In this document: piece after piece, positions 21,803 to 33,751 of the stretch
Numbering within the stretch: the first letter of the stretch is position 1
How the letters are laid out: each line of letters begins with the position of its first letter
Origin: Rhizopus arrhizus
Lineage: Eukaryota; Mucoromycota; Mucoromycetes; Mucorales; Rhizopodaceae
DNA: 64,000 nucleotides
Direction of reading: 5' to 3'
NCBI GenBank assembly: GCA_024220505.1
Contig: JAKZZE010000017.1
Coordinates: forward strand, 372,001-436,000
Position numbers and translations under genes: made by a program
The notes under the pieces: model-generated
Told to the model about the DNA's origin: nothing
Databases searched by the model: none
Seen by the model: the letters and a program-made list of their open reading frames with translations, nothing else

Positions 21803-23689
21803 ATGGAGAAAAAACATCGTTTATCAGTTTCTTCATTTGGCTTCTTCAAGGGTGTTAAATCACTCTTATCAAGCAAATCTAAAGATTCACAACTCCAGAG
21901 AACATCAACTAGCATTAATCAAGATGTCTATGCAAAAGAGGGTGTTGCAGTCACTCTGACCACTGCAGTAGCCAAATACCATCATCATGGGCCAATCAGT
22001 GTACTTCAATCAAATCCCCTATCTTTCTCAACCACAAAATCCAACCTGCGCCTTTCTTCATTTGACCATAAAGTCTATGTTCACTATGAACCTAAAAAAT
22101 CGCAAGTCGTTCTGGGCACGAACCCAGACGCGAGGCATTCCAAATCATTCAAACTCACTGTGCAACAATTTGGTTGGCTCATTCAGCAATTAAATGAAGA
22201 GCAGGTAGTGCATGACTCGCTCGAAAAGATCCTTTCGCTCTCTTCGCATGATCTTCTTGCCTATGTCCATCCTGCTCTTTTGGCTGTCTTTGGTGCCAGT
22301 CAATCTCGATCCATTGGCCAAAGACTCTTGCGTCTCGTTCAACGTACACAAAGGAAAAAGCATTCACACGGCATGATCCACCACAATCTATTCATGTTAC
22401 CCAAGGCTCTTTTGATACAGGCAGCAGGTCACATCCCACAGGCTTTGCTTAATATGCCCAGTCTGATATCGGATAGTACGCATCTCTTGTTTGATACACC
22501 CTATGATCTCATATCCACCGCCTATCTTGATCGTCTCAAGAGGTACTGTCGACATATCGCTCACTGCAGCCATGAGCTACAGATCTTCTCCTTACCTTCT
22601 CACCTACCATCTCTCCCCTATCTTCGTTCTACGACCGACGTCACAAAAAGAAGCAATCGGACGGTGCCCATTCAATGTGTTGATTGTTCTTTTCCGTTTA
22701 GACTTGAAACAATCGAAAGTGCAATTCGTGAACAAGTGTCTGTCATGTTTCCTGTCTCCTATGCCAATTACTTGTCTCCTACAAATACTTCAGGTATCAT
22801 GATGACATCAGCCGTGGAAAGAAGAGATGTGTTTGACAGTTTGACCAAACTACAACCTCATGCTGCTTCTGCCTTTCATTATATTCCGCCCGATAAAAGT
22901 GATGACACTGTCAGTAGTCTTCACTCTCTGCTAGAAGAAGGCACAGTGGCCGATGAAAGGTCTGGATATGTCGCTGTGGATCATGAAGCAGAGGAAATTT
23001 TGGTTGTTTTCCCTGGTATAAAAACATCTCCAGCTTTATTTGAACATGTCTCATTGTCATCCGTTCCCTGGACCGAGACAGACGTCTTGTATGATGAAGA
23101 GCCTTGGGTATTGGAATGTGCATTGACAGCTTGGCGGCGGTGTGAAATGAAGGTGGTGACATTGCTCATGCGACTTTGTGCAACCATGCCTTCGCGTTAC
23201 CGAGTGGTCATCATAGGACATTCCCTTGGGGGAGGTAATCACTCTATTTTATCTATTGATTTACTTACAAAAAAATGTTTTATAGCTACTGCTTGTCTTT
23301 GTGCTTCCTCTCTAAGAAATACCAAACTTTTATTAAACAGGCCAATTACCGTTTGTACCATTTTCTCACCTAGAGTGGCCAACAAGGCATTTTTGAAAAC
23401 ACTTTCTACGCAGGACGTGAATGTGATTCGAATTACGAACCATACAGACCTTATGGCACACCTGCCTCCACGCACATCTGGACTTCTTCATGCTGGTGAC
23501 TCGACCGTGATTTTGTCTGCAGATATAGAAGACGCTTATATACTTGAAAATATGTTGCCAGAGTTGGTAGAGGATACTTTGAATAGAACGTTTTTGACTC
23601 AAGAAGATATTGAAATTCAATCAGATTCTAATATTTGGGGTATTGAATTGGGCAATAGTAAAGCAAAATGCATTATAAATCTGTTGTAA
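21803..23689 (+). CDS. class-3 lipase (diacylglycerol-lipase-like alpha/beta hydrolase)
   Basis: The protein has a long N-terminal region (about 380 residues, no recognised domain) and then a lipase-3 domain: AVDHEAEEILVVFPGI, the nucleophile elbow GHSLGG with its catalytic Ser, an acid segment RITNHTDLMAHLPP whose Asp fits the catalytic position, and LLHAGD whose His may complete the triad. A 51-nt GT-AG intron (23235-23285) falls directly after GHSLGG; splicing gives GHSLGGATACLCASS, the canonical fungal continuation, for a 611-residue product. Because the intron has no stop and is a multiple of three, retention would insert 17 residues at the elbow. No signal peptide is seen, so an intracellular enzyme acting on membrane lipids is likely. 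It converges with the GLTP gene. Confidence 0.82.
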   Translation: MEKKHRLSVSSFGFFKGVKSLLSSKSKDSQLQRTSTSINQDVYAKEGVAVTLTTAVAKYHHHGPISVLQSNPLSFSTTKSNLRLSSFDHKVYVHYEPKKSQVVLGTNPDARHSKSFKLTVQQFGWLIQQLNEEQVVHDSLEKILSLSSHDLLAYVHPALLAVFGASQSRSIGQRLLRLVQRTQRKKHSHGMIHHNLFMLPKALLIQAAGHIPQALLNMPSLISDSTHLLFDTPYDLISTAYLDRLKRYCRHIAHCSHELQIFSLPSHLPSLPYLRSTTDVTKRSNRTVPIQCVDCSFPFRLETIESAIREQVSVMFPVSYANYLSPTNTSGIMMTSAVERRDVFDSLTKLQPHAASAFHYIPPDKSDDTVSSLHSLLEEGTVADERSGYVAVDHEAEEILVVFPGIKTSPALFEHVSLSSVPWTETDVLYDEEPWVLECALTAWRRCEMKVVTLLMRLCATMPSRYRVVIIGHSLGGGNHSILSIDLLTKKCFIATACLCASSLRNTKLLLNRPITVCTIFSPRVANKAFLKTLSTQDVNVIRITNHTDLMAHLPPRTSGLLHAGDSTVILSADIEDAYILENMLPELVEDTLNRTFLTQEDIEIQSDSNIWGIELGNSKAKCIINLL

Positions 23690-23844
23690 ATATTGTTATT
23701 CAAATAAAACTCCAATTTGTTGGAAAGTCTTTTCTCTCTTTATGATCATTGTCTTCAAATAACTCCCATTATTAGAATACCACAGCCAATGACTCTCTGG
23801 ACAATGAAGTCCTTCTTTATATAAATCAAATGCACTTTTTTTAT

Positions 23845-24661
23845 TTACATGCCCTTAATGTATGCAGGGTTGGCTTTAAATACATTTTGAATGATAGAAA
23901 TAATATTTTCAAGAGCTTCAAGCCATGCTTTCATTTGAGCTAAACCATCTTCAGTCAAGACACCAATCTTCTCGTAAAAGTCCTTACGATAAGGACAGGC
24001 TTTCATAGCAAGCTATATTAAAATAGAGAAGGTGTCAAATCATAGTTGTCAAATAAAAATAAAACTTACACCAAAGACAGGACGAATAACAATGCTATGG
24101 TGTTTTCTGAGTGTTTGCTCATAGGATTTGGTAAAAGAAGTATTCAATTCTTCTGTAGGATTATCCAAACTACGACGCAAAGCTTGTGCGGTAAAATCGA
24201 GACCTCTTTATATTTTGATCAATAACACATCTTTTTTATATTTTCAAACTCCCCTACCTTGTCAACCAAAGAAGACCCTCAGTGGCCACTCTTTTCTTCT
24301 CAGGAGATTCATTTTTCATTAATTCTTCAAGCGTGTTATTGGCAGTAGGGTTGGACAAGTAGCGCTCTCTGATTTTCTTTTTATATGTTTTAATATAATT
24401 ATAATTATTTTTATATACTATTTTAAATTACCTTAATATTACCGTTCATGTCATTCTGAACAACAGAGAAGGCAGCAGAACCGAGTAAATCTATACAAAC
24501 CCATACACGCAAGATGAGATTAAGAGTCAAGATGACTATTTTTAATTTTTACCAAAAAGCTTAACAAGTCCCTCAGTAGCTTCCAAGAATTGTTCGGTAT
24601 CTACACCTTTGCTGGTATCAACATCAACATAGGATCGAGCAAGAGTATCAAAGTAGGTCAT
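23845..24661 (-). CDS. glycolipid transfer protein (GLTP domain)
   Basis: GLTP-fold proteins move sphingolipids or glycolipids between membranes. Start at 24661 (MTYFDTLARSYVDVDTSKG). Motifs in order: TEQFLEATEGLVKLFDLLGS; the headgroup-binding VVQNDMNGNI with the family Asp and Asn; TEGLLWLTRGLDFTAQALR with the stacking Trp; and LRKHHSIVIRPVFLAMKACP with the conserved His. Five or six exons with 50-70-nt introns join in frame; the total is about 200 residues, the normal length. The helical tail ends AYIKGM at 23845. It faces away from the small basic gene upstream and converges on the class-3 lipase, also a lipid-handling gene. That pairing is probably coincidental. Confidence 0.92.
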
Positions 24662-25380
24662 TTTAAAGTTTATTGAAAAAAAGGAGAAAAAAATACACCT
24701 TGTCTACGTGTTTGTATTTTTATAAATAGAATTTAAAGAACCGCTTATTTCATACAGTGTGTTTGATTGGTCTATGAAAAATAGGGTGAAGGTCTTTTGA
24801 AACCTTTTTTATACAACACCTCGCGCTTGAATCGAGCCTTTTACGAGCCAATTACATCTTGTACTCCGTACGTATGGCAGTACTTTATTTTAAGGATTAA
24901 ATGTATTGCACGAGTATACAGCATCTCTCGTTAATTGATGCCAAGGCGCGCTACAGAAGCAGTATGTTTATTCTGTAATAAATGTACAATATGCTGCTAT
25001 GAGTATATGCTTTGTCCTATTCATACACACACTTTCTTCCCTTCGTCATCCAATATTGAAGTTCGAGACTCTCCCCTTTTTTTTAAAAATAAGAATGAAG
25101 TCTCACTTGAATACAACTTGCTTTTCTTCCATTTTCTTGTATTGTAGTAAATGTTTCCACTTCTGCTTAAAAGATTTACATGCAACTTCCATTGGGATAT
25201 ATTTTTTGTTTACCTTCATGCACACCTATTTTTCTATCTTGCAATATACAAACCAACGACACAACATCAGCAATAGCATTCTCCATACCTACTACAGTAA
25301 CCATATCATATAATTTAAGAGATCTATCGATCTTCATTATACATGTAAGTATTCTTATCATTTTTTATCCAACCTTTATT
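24662..25380. other. intergenic, no gene seen
   Basis: The upstream region of GLTP and downstream region of the small basic ORF. Overlapping low-complexity ORFs on both strands (around 24935-25361) do not look like proteins. No RNA gene or repeat recognised. Confidence 0.35.
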
Positions 25381-25752
25381 CTATGCTTTTACCCAGTCAA
25401 CATATCTCTCGTATCCATGTTCAAATTGATTTTCGGCAAAACTACCACTACCAGTATTATGTATTCGGTGGATAGGATTAATTGCTGCTTCAATAGCAAT
25501 AAACTTGGCTTCTTTAAACTGGTTGTCCAAATCGACGGCGGCCACGGCCTCATGTCGAGACGCCCGTCTTTTATCTTGTTTGTTCTTTTTATTCGCCTGC
25601 GAATCTTTCTTTTTTGCTGATGCTGTACTCGGCACTGGTTTTTTTTTGCCATCATTTGTATGCCTTTTTTGTTCCTTTTGCTTATCTTTCTTTAATGGAG
25701 AGCTGTTTTCCATCAAAGTAGGTTTAAATTCGCCAGCAAATGGATTTAGCAT
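25381..25752 (-). CDS. small basic protein of unknown function
   Basis: The ORF is read from ATG 25752 (MLNPFAGEFKPTLMENSSP), chosen over an earlier ATG at 25806 because that adds only a Phe-rich, T-run-encoded leader. The 123-residue product has a Lys/Arg/Gln-rich, low-complexity middle (about residues 20-65) and a more structured C-terminus with FKEAKFIAIEAAINPIHRIH and GYERYVDW. The middle could be disordered and nucleic-acid binding. I recognise no family. The ordered C-terminal block argues for a real gene, but it is uncertain. Confidence 0.45.
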   Translation of the reverse strand: MLNPFAGEFKPTLMENSSPLKKDKQKEQKRHTNDGKKKPVPSTASAKKKDSQANKKNKQDKRRASRHEAVAAVDLDNQFKEAKFIAIEAAINPIHRIHNTGSGSFAENQFEHGYERYVDWVKA

Positions 25753-26384
25753 GTCAAAATTATGAAAAAGAAACGCAGTAAAGTTGGTAAAGAAAAAAAA
25801 ATACAACAGGCTCTTATCTCAAATTAGTTTAAACTCAGAAGGTTACGTTGCTGTAGCGATTGGGTGTAAACTCCAATAAGTTTATCCTCCAATGTGATCT
25901 TTCTTTTGGTCACTATACAGCACCAAATAAGTAATTCTCTTCATTATTTTCGACCTTTATATATTAGCTTTTTGCTTAGCTGATCTCATTTTATATCGTT
26001 ATAGCATTTGTTCAATATTACTTTACAAGTTTCTTTTTATCGAATAAGGGTCAATCATTTTCGTCGTTCATGAAACAAAAAGATTCTCTATTTTTCATAT
26101 TAAGCTTTAACAAAACATACCTATAATGATATTGTCCCTAAAAACAGTACAATTGAAATCCAAATGTTTGTATAAACATTAGCTATTCTTTCAAAACTTT
26201 AGAATTGTAATGAAGAATTGGAATCAGATTTAAGCACAAGATAGGTTATATAAACAGTAAAAGGTAAAAGATAGTAATGATAAGCATAAAGGCAACAAGT
26301 GTAAGAGTATAAATCATTACTTTCATGAAATAAAGATTAGAATGAATAAATAGTTTGAGATTAATATTTTCCAGGTACAATGTT

Positions 26385-26426
26385 TTCAGGAATAAATATT
26401 GCGCTAACTTGTCGCTTTTTCATACT
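26385..26426 (-). repeat. diverged copy of the 2554-2686 repeat arm
   Basis: The plus strand here reads AATAAATATTGCGCTAACTT followed by GTCGCTTTTTCATA, matching the left arm at about 2563-2600 (AATAAATATTGCGTTTAATT, then GTCGCTTTCTTGCATA) with a few substitutions. No second inverted arm was found next to it, so this is a solo end or a decayed copy. Confidence 0.55.
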
Positions 26427-27338
26427 AATTGAATTATGGAATTAGTAAAAATGCAAAACGATAAAAACTAAAAGCAAAGATAATATAAAAAGAAGACAGT
26501 AGGATATGAAATTAAGTTTAACTACAGAGTATCTTTCTTGTATTTGTCGGATTGACAAACTATTTTTTACAGGAATGCAGAATGTTAACTAAGGTTTTAC
26601 CTGCAGATTACGTTCATTTTTAATCCTGTACAACTTATGCAATTTTTTGTTACTCTTTTTTTTTATTGCGTACAATTAAATGAAAACTGTTTAAAACAAA
26701 GTAAGCACTGTTAAGCATACTTTTCAAGAGCATTGAACATCTCATAAATTTCACTTTGAGACACTTTTTAAGCAAGCTACTTTTGTACAACTTGTGTTAC
26801 CCAACTGCATAAATGAAATACAAACCTAGCAAAAAAAAAAAAAAAAAAAAGAGCCAAGCATACACTTATTGAAACTGTATACTTCTTAAATCATCAGTAC
26901 CCTTTCAAAACAAGACTACATGAAAATTCAATATTTACATTATGAATTTTCTGTAAACATTCACTTTATAGACAAACTGTTTTTTTTTATAGGGCTAAGC
27001 CCTTGTTTACATATCATATAAGGTTGTACATGAATATCAAATTCCAAAGAAAAATATTTAAACACGATTTTTTTCAAAAAAATTCTTTTTTTTTTCTCTT
27101 TATCCGTCGAGCATTCTTCTAATTCTTAAACAAGTCAAATTTGCCTAATAAAAAAGGGTAAAGAGTTTGTATATTTCTTCTTTTGAAACATCTATTTGTA
27201 AGTATGGAATACGTAATATACTTTTTCATTTATGAATTACTGAGGTAAGTGGGGTAAGGATAGACTATTTTTAAAAACATATATTTTATAAACACATCTT
27301 CACATAGTTTTTTTAGCTATATACAATCATTTGCTACA

Positions 27339-27340
<2 letters not shown>

Positions 27341-27378
<38 letters not shown>
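27341..27378. repeat. T38 homopolymer
   Basis: Thirty-eight consecutive T in the non-coding stretch before the ABC transporter gene. Confidence 0.9.
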
Positions 27379-27379
<1 letters not shown>

Positions 27380-28003
27380 GTGATCCTTTTATTTTAAAGT
27401 AAAAAATGATGATGTGAATTTCATCATTGGCGTTAACAATTCAAGTTCAAAGGCTTTGCAATACATAGTTATGTAATGAATTAAACTAAAAAACTCTATG
27501 TTTGTCTGAATTCTTTTTCATTTCCAGGTGGACATAAGGAATATGGTCATATTTGCTTGCACTTTAATAGACTTATATGGAGATCTGAAAAGGACAATTA
27601 AATATGAAAAAGGGATTTTTGCTTTTTTGTAATTATGTAATTGTTGAACAGAAAAAACAGAATAGATTCTGGTCAGTAATCTTTAAATATCTACTACCCT
27701 GTTATGATAATTAGGTATACACACATGTATAAGAGGCTATTTCATTTAGTTTCAAATATTGAACCACAAGCTCTATGATGAGCACAAATTACTAGTATGA
27801 AAAAATCGGTCAATTTTGATACACACTTATCAGCAAAAGTAACTAGATAAAAATGTGGGCAAAAATACACATTAGAATTATCAACTAATATTAGATAAAA
27901 AATACATGATAAAACAAGGTAAAAAGAAGGCTCGAGATATATTTTAACTTTATTTTTTCCCACATTTAAACGGTGCAATACTACCAAATTATGATATTTA
28001 TGT

Positions 28004-31000
28004 TTAGCGTTTTTCTTTGACAAGGTATTTTAAAAATATAAATGAACAAGATAAGGTGAAAAAAACAAATATCATTAAGCGAGTCACATCAGACCAAAAT
28101 GCTTGTCCATTGAATCCAAATCTTGCCAATATGATAGGACCTGGTATTTGGATATCTGCAATTGATTTATCCCTCAAAGTGATATCTTTCAATTCGTTCA
28201 CAATAAGTGCTTCATATCCATAATTGAAAAAGCTCAAGTGCTGCAACCAGCTTAGAACAGGAGGAATATGATCTAATGTAATATATTAGAATTTCTAATG
28301 TGTAACTGTTTTTCATTACCTTTGTTCAGCAAGAAACCACCAAACAGCATGGAGAATAAAATTGTCAAATTAGCTATCAGATTAGCCATTGATAAATTTT
28401 TAATACCAATGGCAAAACACATGCACAACCCTGCCGCCGCCAGGTTGAACAAGACCAATACAAGTAAAAACTTTGCAAATATGACGAGAGATGGATTGAG
28501 GCCAATCATGTAATAGCATATTGATCCCATCACTAAAGGTGGGATCACACGCAAAGGGATAATATCAAACATAATCTTAGCTAGAAAATAGGCGCTGGAA
28601 CTGTAATAGCCATTTTCGCGTTCTCGCATAAACAATATCCTTTCTTTGCTAAAAATATCCAATGAACTTGTAGCCGCAAATCCCAGCAAGGCACACATGA
28701 AGAACAAAACACCTAATCTGTTTTGTACGCCTGAGAGATCAACATCGACTTGCCAAAAGAGACTACCTAATAAAAGAGCAAGTACGACTGAAAATAAAAA
28801 ATGGGCAAAGAACAAGAATGGATTTCTGTACATATTGATGAAAGTTCTTGAAGACAAAAGTATCTAACGAAAAATCTGCCGTTAGAAATTATTGAACATC
28901 ATTGCCTCTCTTAAGCTTACCCATTCATGATAAAATTGAGCTATTGAAAATATGGAAGTATCCTGACCTATTGCATCGACCCATACTGAATAGGAACCGT
29001 TTTGTACTGATCTACCAATACGCTTTTCAACAGTTTTATACAATTCAGATGACATAAATGAGTCAAATAAATAATGTGTATGATTGGATTCGGACAAAAG
29101 ATCAAGCTCTTCTTGATCTCTGCTGGTGGAATTTATATGGCTGCTGTTATAAGGTGCATCAGGGTGCATAGATGTTAAATCATCAGGTCTCTTCATTGTT
29201 AGGTCGACTATAGTCACGATAAAAAAATAACAAGTTGGTTATAAACGATGTGATAGGCAGTGGTAATTTTCTTACTTAAATAATCAGCTATATTGTAGTC
29301 TGTCGGGATAGAAAAGCCTAGATTTCTGAAATAGTTTGAACAAGTCCCTATTGGGCCAAAATATACCTACCAGAACAATTGTTAAATGTACAGTTACTAA
29401 ATAAATAGAAATGGAGAAGCAATACCATTTGACCAGTCGAAAGTAGCATGAGCGAATCAAACATTTGATAAATATTAGATCTTGGTTGATGAATGGTGAC
29501 AACAATAGTTCTTTTGCCTTCATGAGACAGTCTATGAAGACACTCCATAACAACTCCAGCGTTATAGGCATCCAAACCGCTTGTAGGTTCATCCAAAAAT
29601 AATAGACTAGGACTGGTCACTAGCTCTTTACCTATACTCACTCTTCTTTTTTCACCACCACTGATACCTCGTTTTCCTGGCATACCAATTTGACTATCTG
29701 CAATCTTACTTATTCCGAGTTCTTGGATTACTTCTTCTACTCTCTTCAGTTTTGCTTGTAAGGGCATCTGTCGAGGCAAACGCATCATTGCAGCATAGGT
29801 CAGTGTCTCACGCACAGTTAAGGTACCCATCAGACTATCATCCTGGTCTACAAACCCTGTAAGCCTTCGGAACTGCCTCACGCTAGGGGATACACCGTTC
29901 AATAAGATATTTCCACTGGCAACGCCTCTCTTATGTTTTCGGGCTAATATATCCAGTAAACTGGATTTTCCTGCACCCGAGGGTCCCATAACAGCCAACA
30001 TTTGTCCAGGTTCAACATACCCACTCAAGTTGGATAGAATATGCTTTCCATTGACTGTGTAAGAAACTTCCGAAAATGTAAGAGTTACTTCTGCAGTGGA
30101 TGAATAACTAGATAGGTCATCGTTGTTATCCTCTGTCAACTGTATGCGAGTGCCAAATATTTTTCTTTGCTTTAAAGCCGTATATTTAGTGACCCCATAC
30201 AAGAGTACACAGGCAACAAATATAGCTGATATAATCATCACTTCTGTATAGCTGGAAAACTTTTGCTCCTACGATTTAAACTTATAAGTCTTTCAGTTTT
30301 AATGTATTTCTTTTTCTCTTACAATAGGACCGACATCTAAAAAGTCCTGCTCATTTGCACATTCTCCTACATCACAAGCCAGCTGGATATTATCAGGGAA
30401 TACACTTACGAGCGTTGAGTATTCTGAATGAAACTAATTAATTGCTAAAATACATATTGATTAATCTAGCCTCAATCCTACCATTGTACCAACAATTCTT
30501 TCCATTCTCGCAATACCATTCAGAGGGCCCTTTTACGTTCTTTACGAGTTCTGACATATCTATGATCCATTATATGAGATAAACTTATTTTTTTCTCCCA
30601 CTCAATTCCCAAAATCAGCAATGATTCTTTCTATATTGCATATGTATATTTAGAACAAGAACCTACCTACTTCTTTTCCACACATAAATGCATCATTCAT
30701 ACAGACACATTTTGCTTTTGGACAGCTTCCTTTTACCGTATTATCACCAGATGCTTTGAAGGGGAGAAGAAGGTGAGTGAGTGGAAGGGAAATCAGTTTG
30801 AAAAGTGATAATTACCTGATTGGCTACATTCACTTAATTCACAATAAAATTGTTCTTCGCGATCTTTCCAAAACTGAAATATACATTCGTTTTTCTCCCA
30901 TTCACAAGATAATGATACATGCGTATTATCTATCCAGGGTATATCTATATGAATTGTTAGTATCATTCCCAAAGGGCAAGATGATTTATAAAATTTACTT

Positions 31001-31476
31001 GTCGTTGCACACCATGCATGCATTGATTTGAGGCCAATAGCTGTTTTTATACACGTAGAATTGTTTCCTTTTACAGTCTGGCATACTTGATCATTTTGAC
31101 ATACATTACAGTTAACGCCTCCCCAACTAGAAAAGAGAATCAGTCTTTCCTTTTCATTTGTCTTCAATTTAAACATGTTACCCAGAATCACAACTACAAT
31201 CCTCATTAGTTTTTCTTGTTGGTCTATCTTTATCATAAAGTGAACCACAGAGTGGGTCAGCACAATCCAATCCACCTATTGAAGGAAACTGTTCAACATT
31301 TTTACATATTTTGTGTGAAATGCATAAAACGCTTTACCCCAGCCTACTGGACAGTGACAAGCACCACTCGGGTCACACCGTCCTCCGTTTACACAATTGT
31401 TGGTTGGTAATTGACAATTAAAGCATACAGGACATTCTTGGTTTGGTAGGTCTTGTCTTTTTAAATGTGGGAACAT
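28004..31476 (-). CDS. ABCG half-transporter with N-terminal EGF-like region (ADP1-like)
   Basis: The N-terminal part is Cys-rich with EGF-like pattern (CVNGGRCDPSGACHCPVGWG, then DCSCDSGWGGVNCNVC) and is probably lumenal. A membrane segment (ISAIFVACVLLYGVT) follows, then the nucleotide-binding domain: Walker A GPSGAGKSS, Q-loop VDQDD, signature ISGGEKRRVSIGKEL, Walker B LLFLDEPTSGLD and H-loop TIHQPR. The ABC2 membrane domain (ABCG type) has YRNPFLFFAHFLFSVVLALL and five further hydrophobic segments, ending YLVKEKR at 28004. This EGF-NBD-TMD order matches yeast ADP1. Many short introns. The start is uncertain: the first Met of the open frame is at 31476, but hydrophobic residues just upstream (LLISALFFFM) suggest a signal peptide whose first exon I could not place. 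Confidence 0.87.
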
Positions 31477-31635
31477 GAAGAAAAATAAAGCAGAGATCAG
31501 TAACACGAATTATTTGGATCAGTTCAAGTTCAGCTACAATTAAGAATTGCACATTATATTTTATTTTATAGACCCATAAAGTATTTACAACGCAGGGGAA
31601 ATATATATAAAGTAGATAGTTTTTACATGTAAAAC

Positions 31636-33059
31636 TTAGATTGCAGATGGTGAAATCTTCATTTGTTCAAGTGGAATAGGATCAAAATTGTGAATATCAA
31701 TGCCTCTTGATAAAAGTTCTTGTTCTGCATGTGGAGGAACTAAACGTCTAATCAAATCAGGTCGAATAGATAATTCTATATGAAAAAATGAACAAACAGC
31801 AGATGTAACTATGATTATTGGTTACCTTCTCTTGTAAAGTTCAAAACAGGTGGTAAAATTCTATCTTCGGATAATTTGGTATTGGGATCACGAATTGCGT
31901 CAAAGAATGGATGACATAATGCTTCAATGGGAGAAATCCTTCGTTGAGGATGATATTGTAGCATACGTTCTAATAAATCAACTGCTTCAGGTGTAGCTGT
32001 TGTGAAAATCTACGTACAAATTAGGCTCATATCTTTTTTTTTGTTTTGTTTTTGTTTGTGCTTTACATTAGACAATGATTGTCGCTTAATCTGAGGAAAT
32101 CGATGCTCAACGTAGTTTGCATTCATAGCAGCAATTTCAGTTCTATCAGGCGTACCCAAAATCTTGATAATTTCTACTAATTGATCAATACCACTATCAC
32201 CAGGAAAGAAAGGTTGTCCCAAGATCAACTCAGCCATAACACAACCTGCTGACCAAATATCAATGCTAAGAGTATAGTTTGTTGCTCCAAAAATCAATTC
32301 TGGTGCACGATAATATCGTGAACAAATATAAGACACATTAGGTTCACCGGGAACAAGTATTTTAGCGCTAAGATAATTTCATTATTAAAACTACATGTTC
32401 TCTTCAACACAATCACATCCTGTACCTTCCAAAATCACACATTTTGCAAACACCCGTTATAGGATTCAACAACACATTTTGAGGCTTGATATCACGATGA
32501 CAAATACCGAGACAATGAATATAGGCTAATGATCGAAGTATTTGATACATGTATAGTTGTACTAACAGCATTGGCATGTTAAATTTTGATTTAGCATACT
32601 GTCTAGTTGCTTTATATAAAGTATCAGGAATATATTCCATCACTAGGTTTAAATACACTTCATCTTCCTTGTTTTCCACTTGATTATAAAAATAAGATTT
32701 AAGCTGACACACATTTGGATGATCCACAAGGCGCATTATTTGTAACTCCCGATTCTATTCCCAAAGCAAATATCAGCTGGTTACTCTTTCTTTAGTGTTA
32801 ATATGTTCTATACCTTAAATCTTCTGTCTTGAAGAACCTTCTTGATAGCTGCTTCTTCGTTTGTTTCTACAAGTCGCGTTTGATATACAACACCAAAAGA
32901 ACCGTTTCCTGTTATTTTCTTGTTAGCATATTCCAACTTTATTTGCTTTCCGGATCTTGCATCTTTTGCAATCACTCTGATAGTTTTGTCATGATGAGCT
33001 TTTAAAAAAAGAATTTTTAATACTTGTATTATTGACATTAGGTCATAATTACCTGTCAT
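31636..33059 (-). CDS. GSK-3/shaggy-type protein kinase
   Basis: Ser/Thr kinase of the CMGC group. Coding exon 1 is only 7 nt (ATGACAG, 33059-33053). Exon 2 continues [16 protein letters not shown] and holds the Gly loop [10 protein letters not shown] and the ATP lysine in [10 protein letters not shown]. Then come [13 protein letters not shown], catalytic loop [18 protein letters not shown], and the GSK-3 activation segment [13 protein letters not shown] with its autophosphorylated Tyr. [20 protein letters not shown] and [17 protein letters not shown] complete the C-lobe. The end is at 31636. GSK-3 kinases act in growth, stress and meiosis control. The N-terminus is short and has no Ser9-like inhibitory site that I can see. 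Confidence 0.93.
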
Positions 33060-33578
33060 TAGGTTAGTTTCTTATTTATTGGAAAGATGTCTCTTTATAA
33101 AACGATGGAGAAAAAAACAACGAATATGAATTATCTTTTTTTTTTTGTATTACTAAAGAAGAAAAAGGGAAAATAGAATAAAATGGCGCAAAAGGAGAGT
33201 TTCTTGACAATAAGAATTTGTTCTTGGGGGTCGTTTGCTTACGGAGATTCAATTTAGTTTGACACATCGTTAACAAAATTGTTTACGAATGATGTGAAAC
33301 AGTATCATTTTTTTTTTTTTTGTTGAGCGTACTTCGTAAAACTATAAAAAATAGTTGCACATAAACCACAGCCACTGTTGTTTCATATGATAATGGTGGC
33401 TGAAAAAGTGGCAATTTTTTCATATTTACTTTCTTTTACTGCCGTTCCGTAAAAGTAAAGAATCAATATTCTTTTTTTATAATGAAATATTCACACGTTT
33501 AAATTTAAAAAGTATCTGTAGTTTATTACTTGATACATCATAATGATTATGTAACCCAGTCATTTATGCAAAGCGGTG

Positions 33579-33609
<31 letters not shown>

Positions 33610-33751
33610 TTTTGAGTGGTTTTGGTATCTGTAGTAATTGTAATGCTATTTTATCAAACCATAAACTCTACATAATTTTTTTATAAGGTACAAATGATAA
33701 TCTAATTAAGAGTGGACATTATAATTGTAATTTTATTGCTTCTCCCACAAA
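33060..33751. other. intergenic between LRRC40-like and GSK-3 genes
   Basis: It contains the GSK-3 promoter side (33060-33300) and AT-rich DNA. A GT dinucleotide repeat followed by a T run lies at 33576-33613. No gene recognised. Confidence 0.4.
33576..33613. repeat. (GT)n microsatellite followed by T21
   Basis: About eight GT units run straight into 21 T residues. Simple sequence in intergenic DNA downstream of the LRRC40-like gene. Confidence 0.85.

Larger units (their letters stand above)
25753..28003. other. long non-coding stretch
   Basis: About 2.2 kb without a supported gene. On the minus strand at 25824-25912 an open piece reads RKITLEDKLIGVYTQSLQQR and ends in TAA after a plausible acceptor; it could be the last exon of a small gene whose start I cannot find. 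The rest is AT-rich and includes the diverged repeat arm at 26385-26426, an A run near 26830 and T38 at 27341-27378. It ends just past the 3' end of the ABC transporter gene. Confidence 0.4.

Noticed and set aside
22911..23620. Minus-strand ORFs over the lipase domain
   Set aside because: Shadows of a well-supported lipase-3 coding region.
31477..31506. Start of the ABC transporter at 31506
   Set aside because: That codon is GTG, not ATG; an upstream exon or the ATG at 31476 is more likely in a eukaryote.
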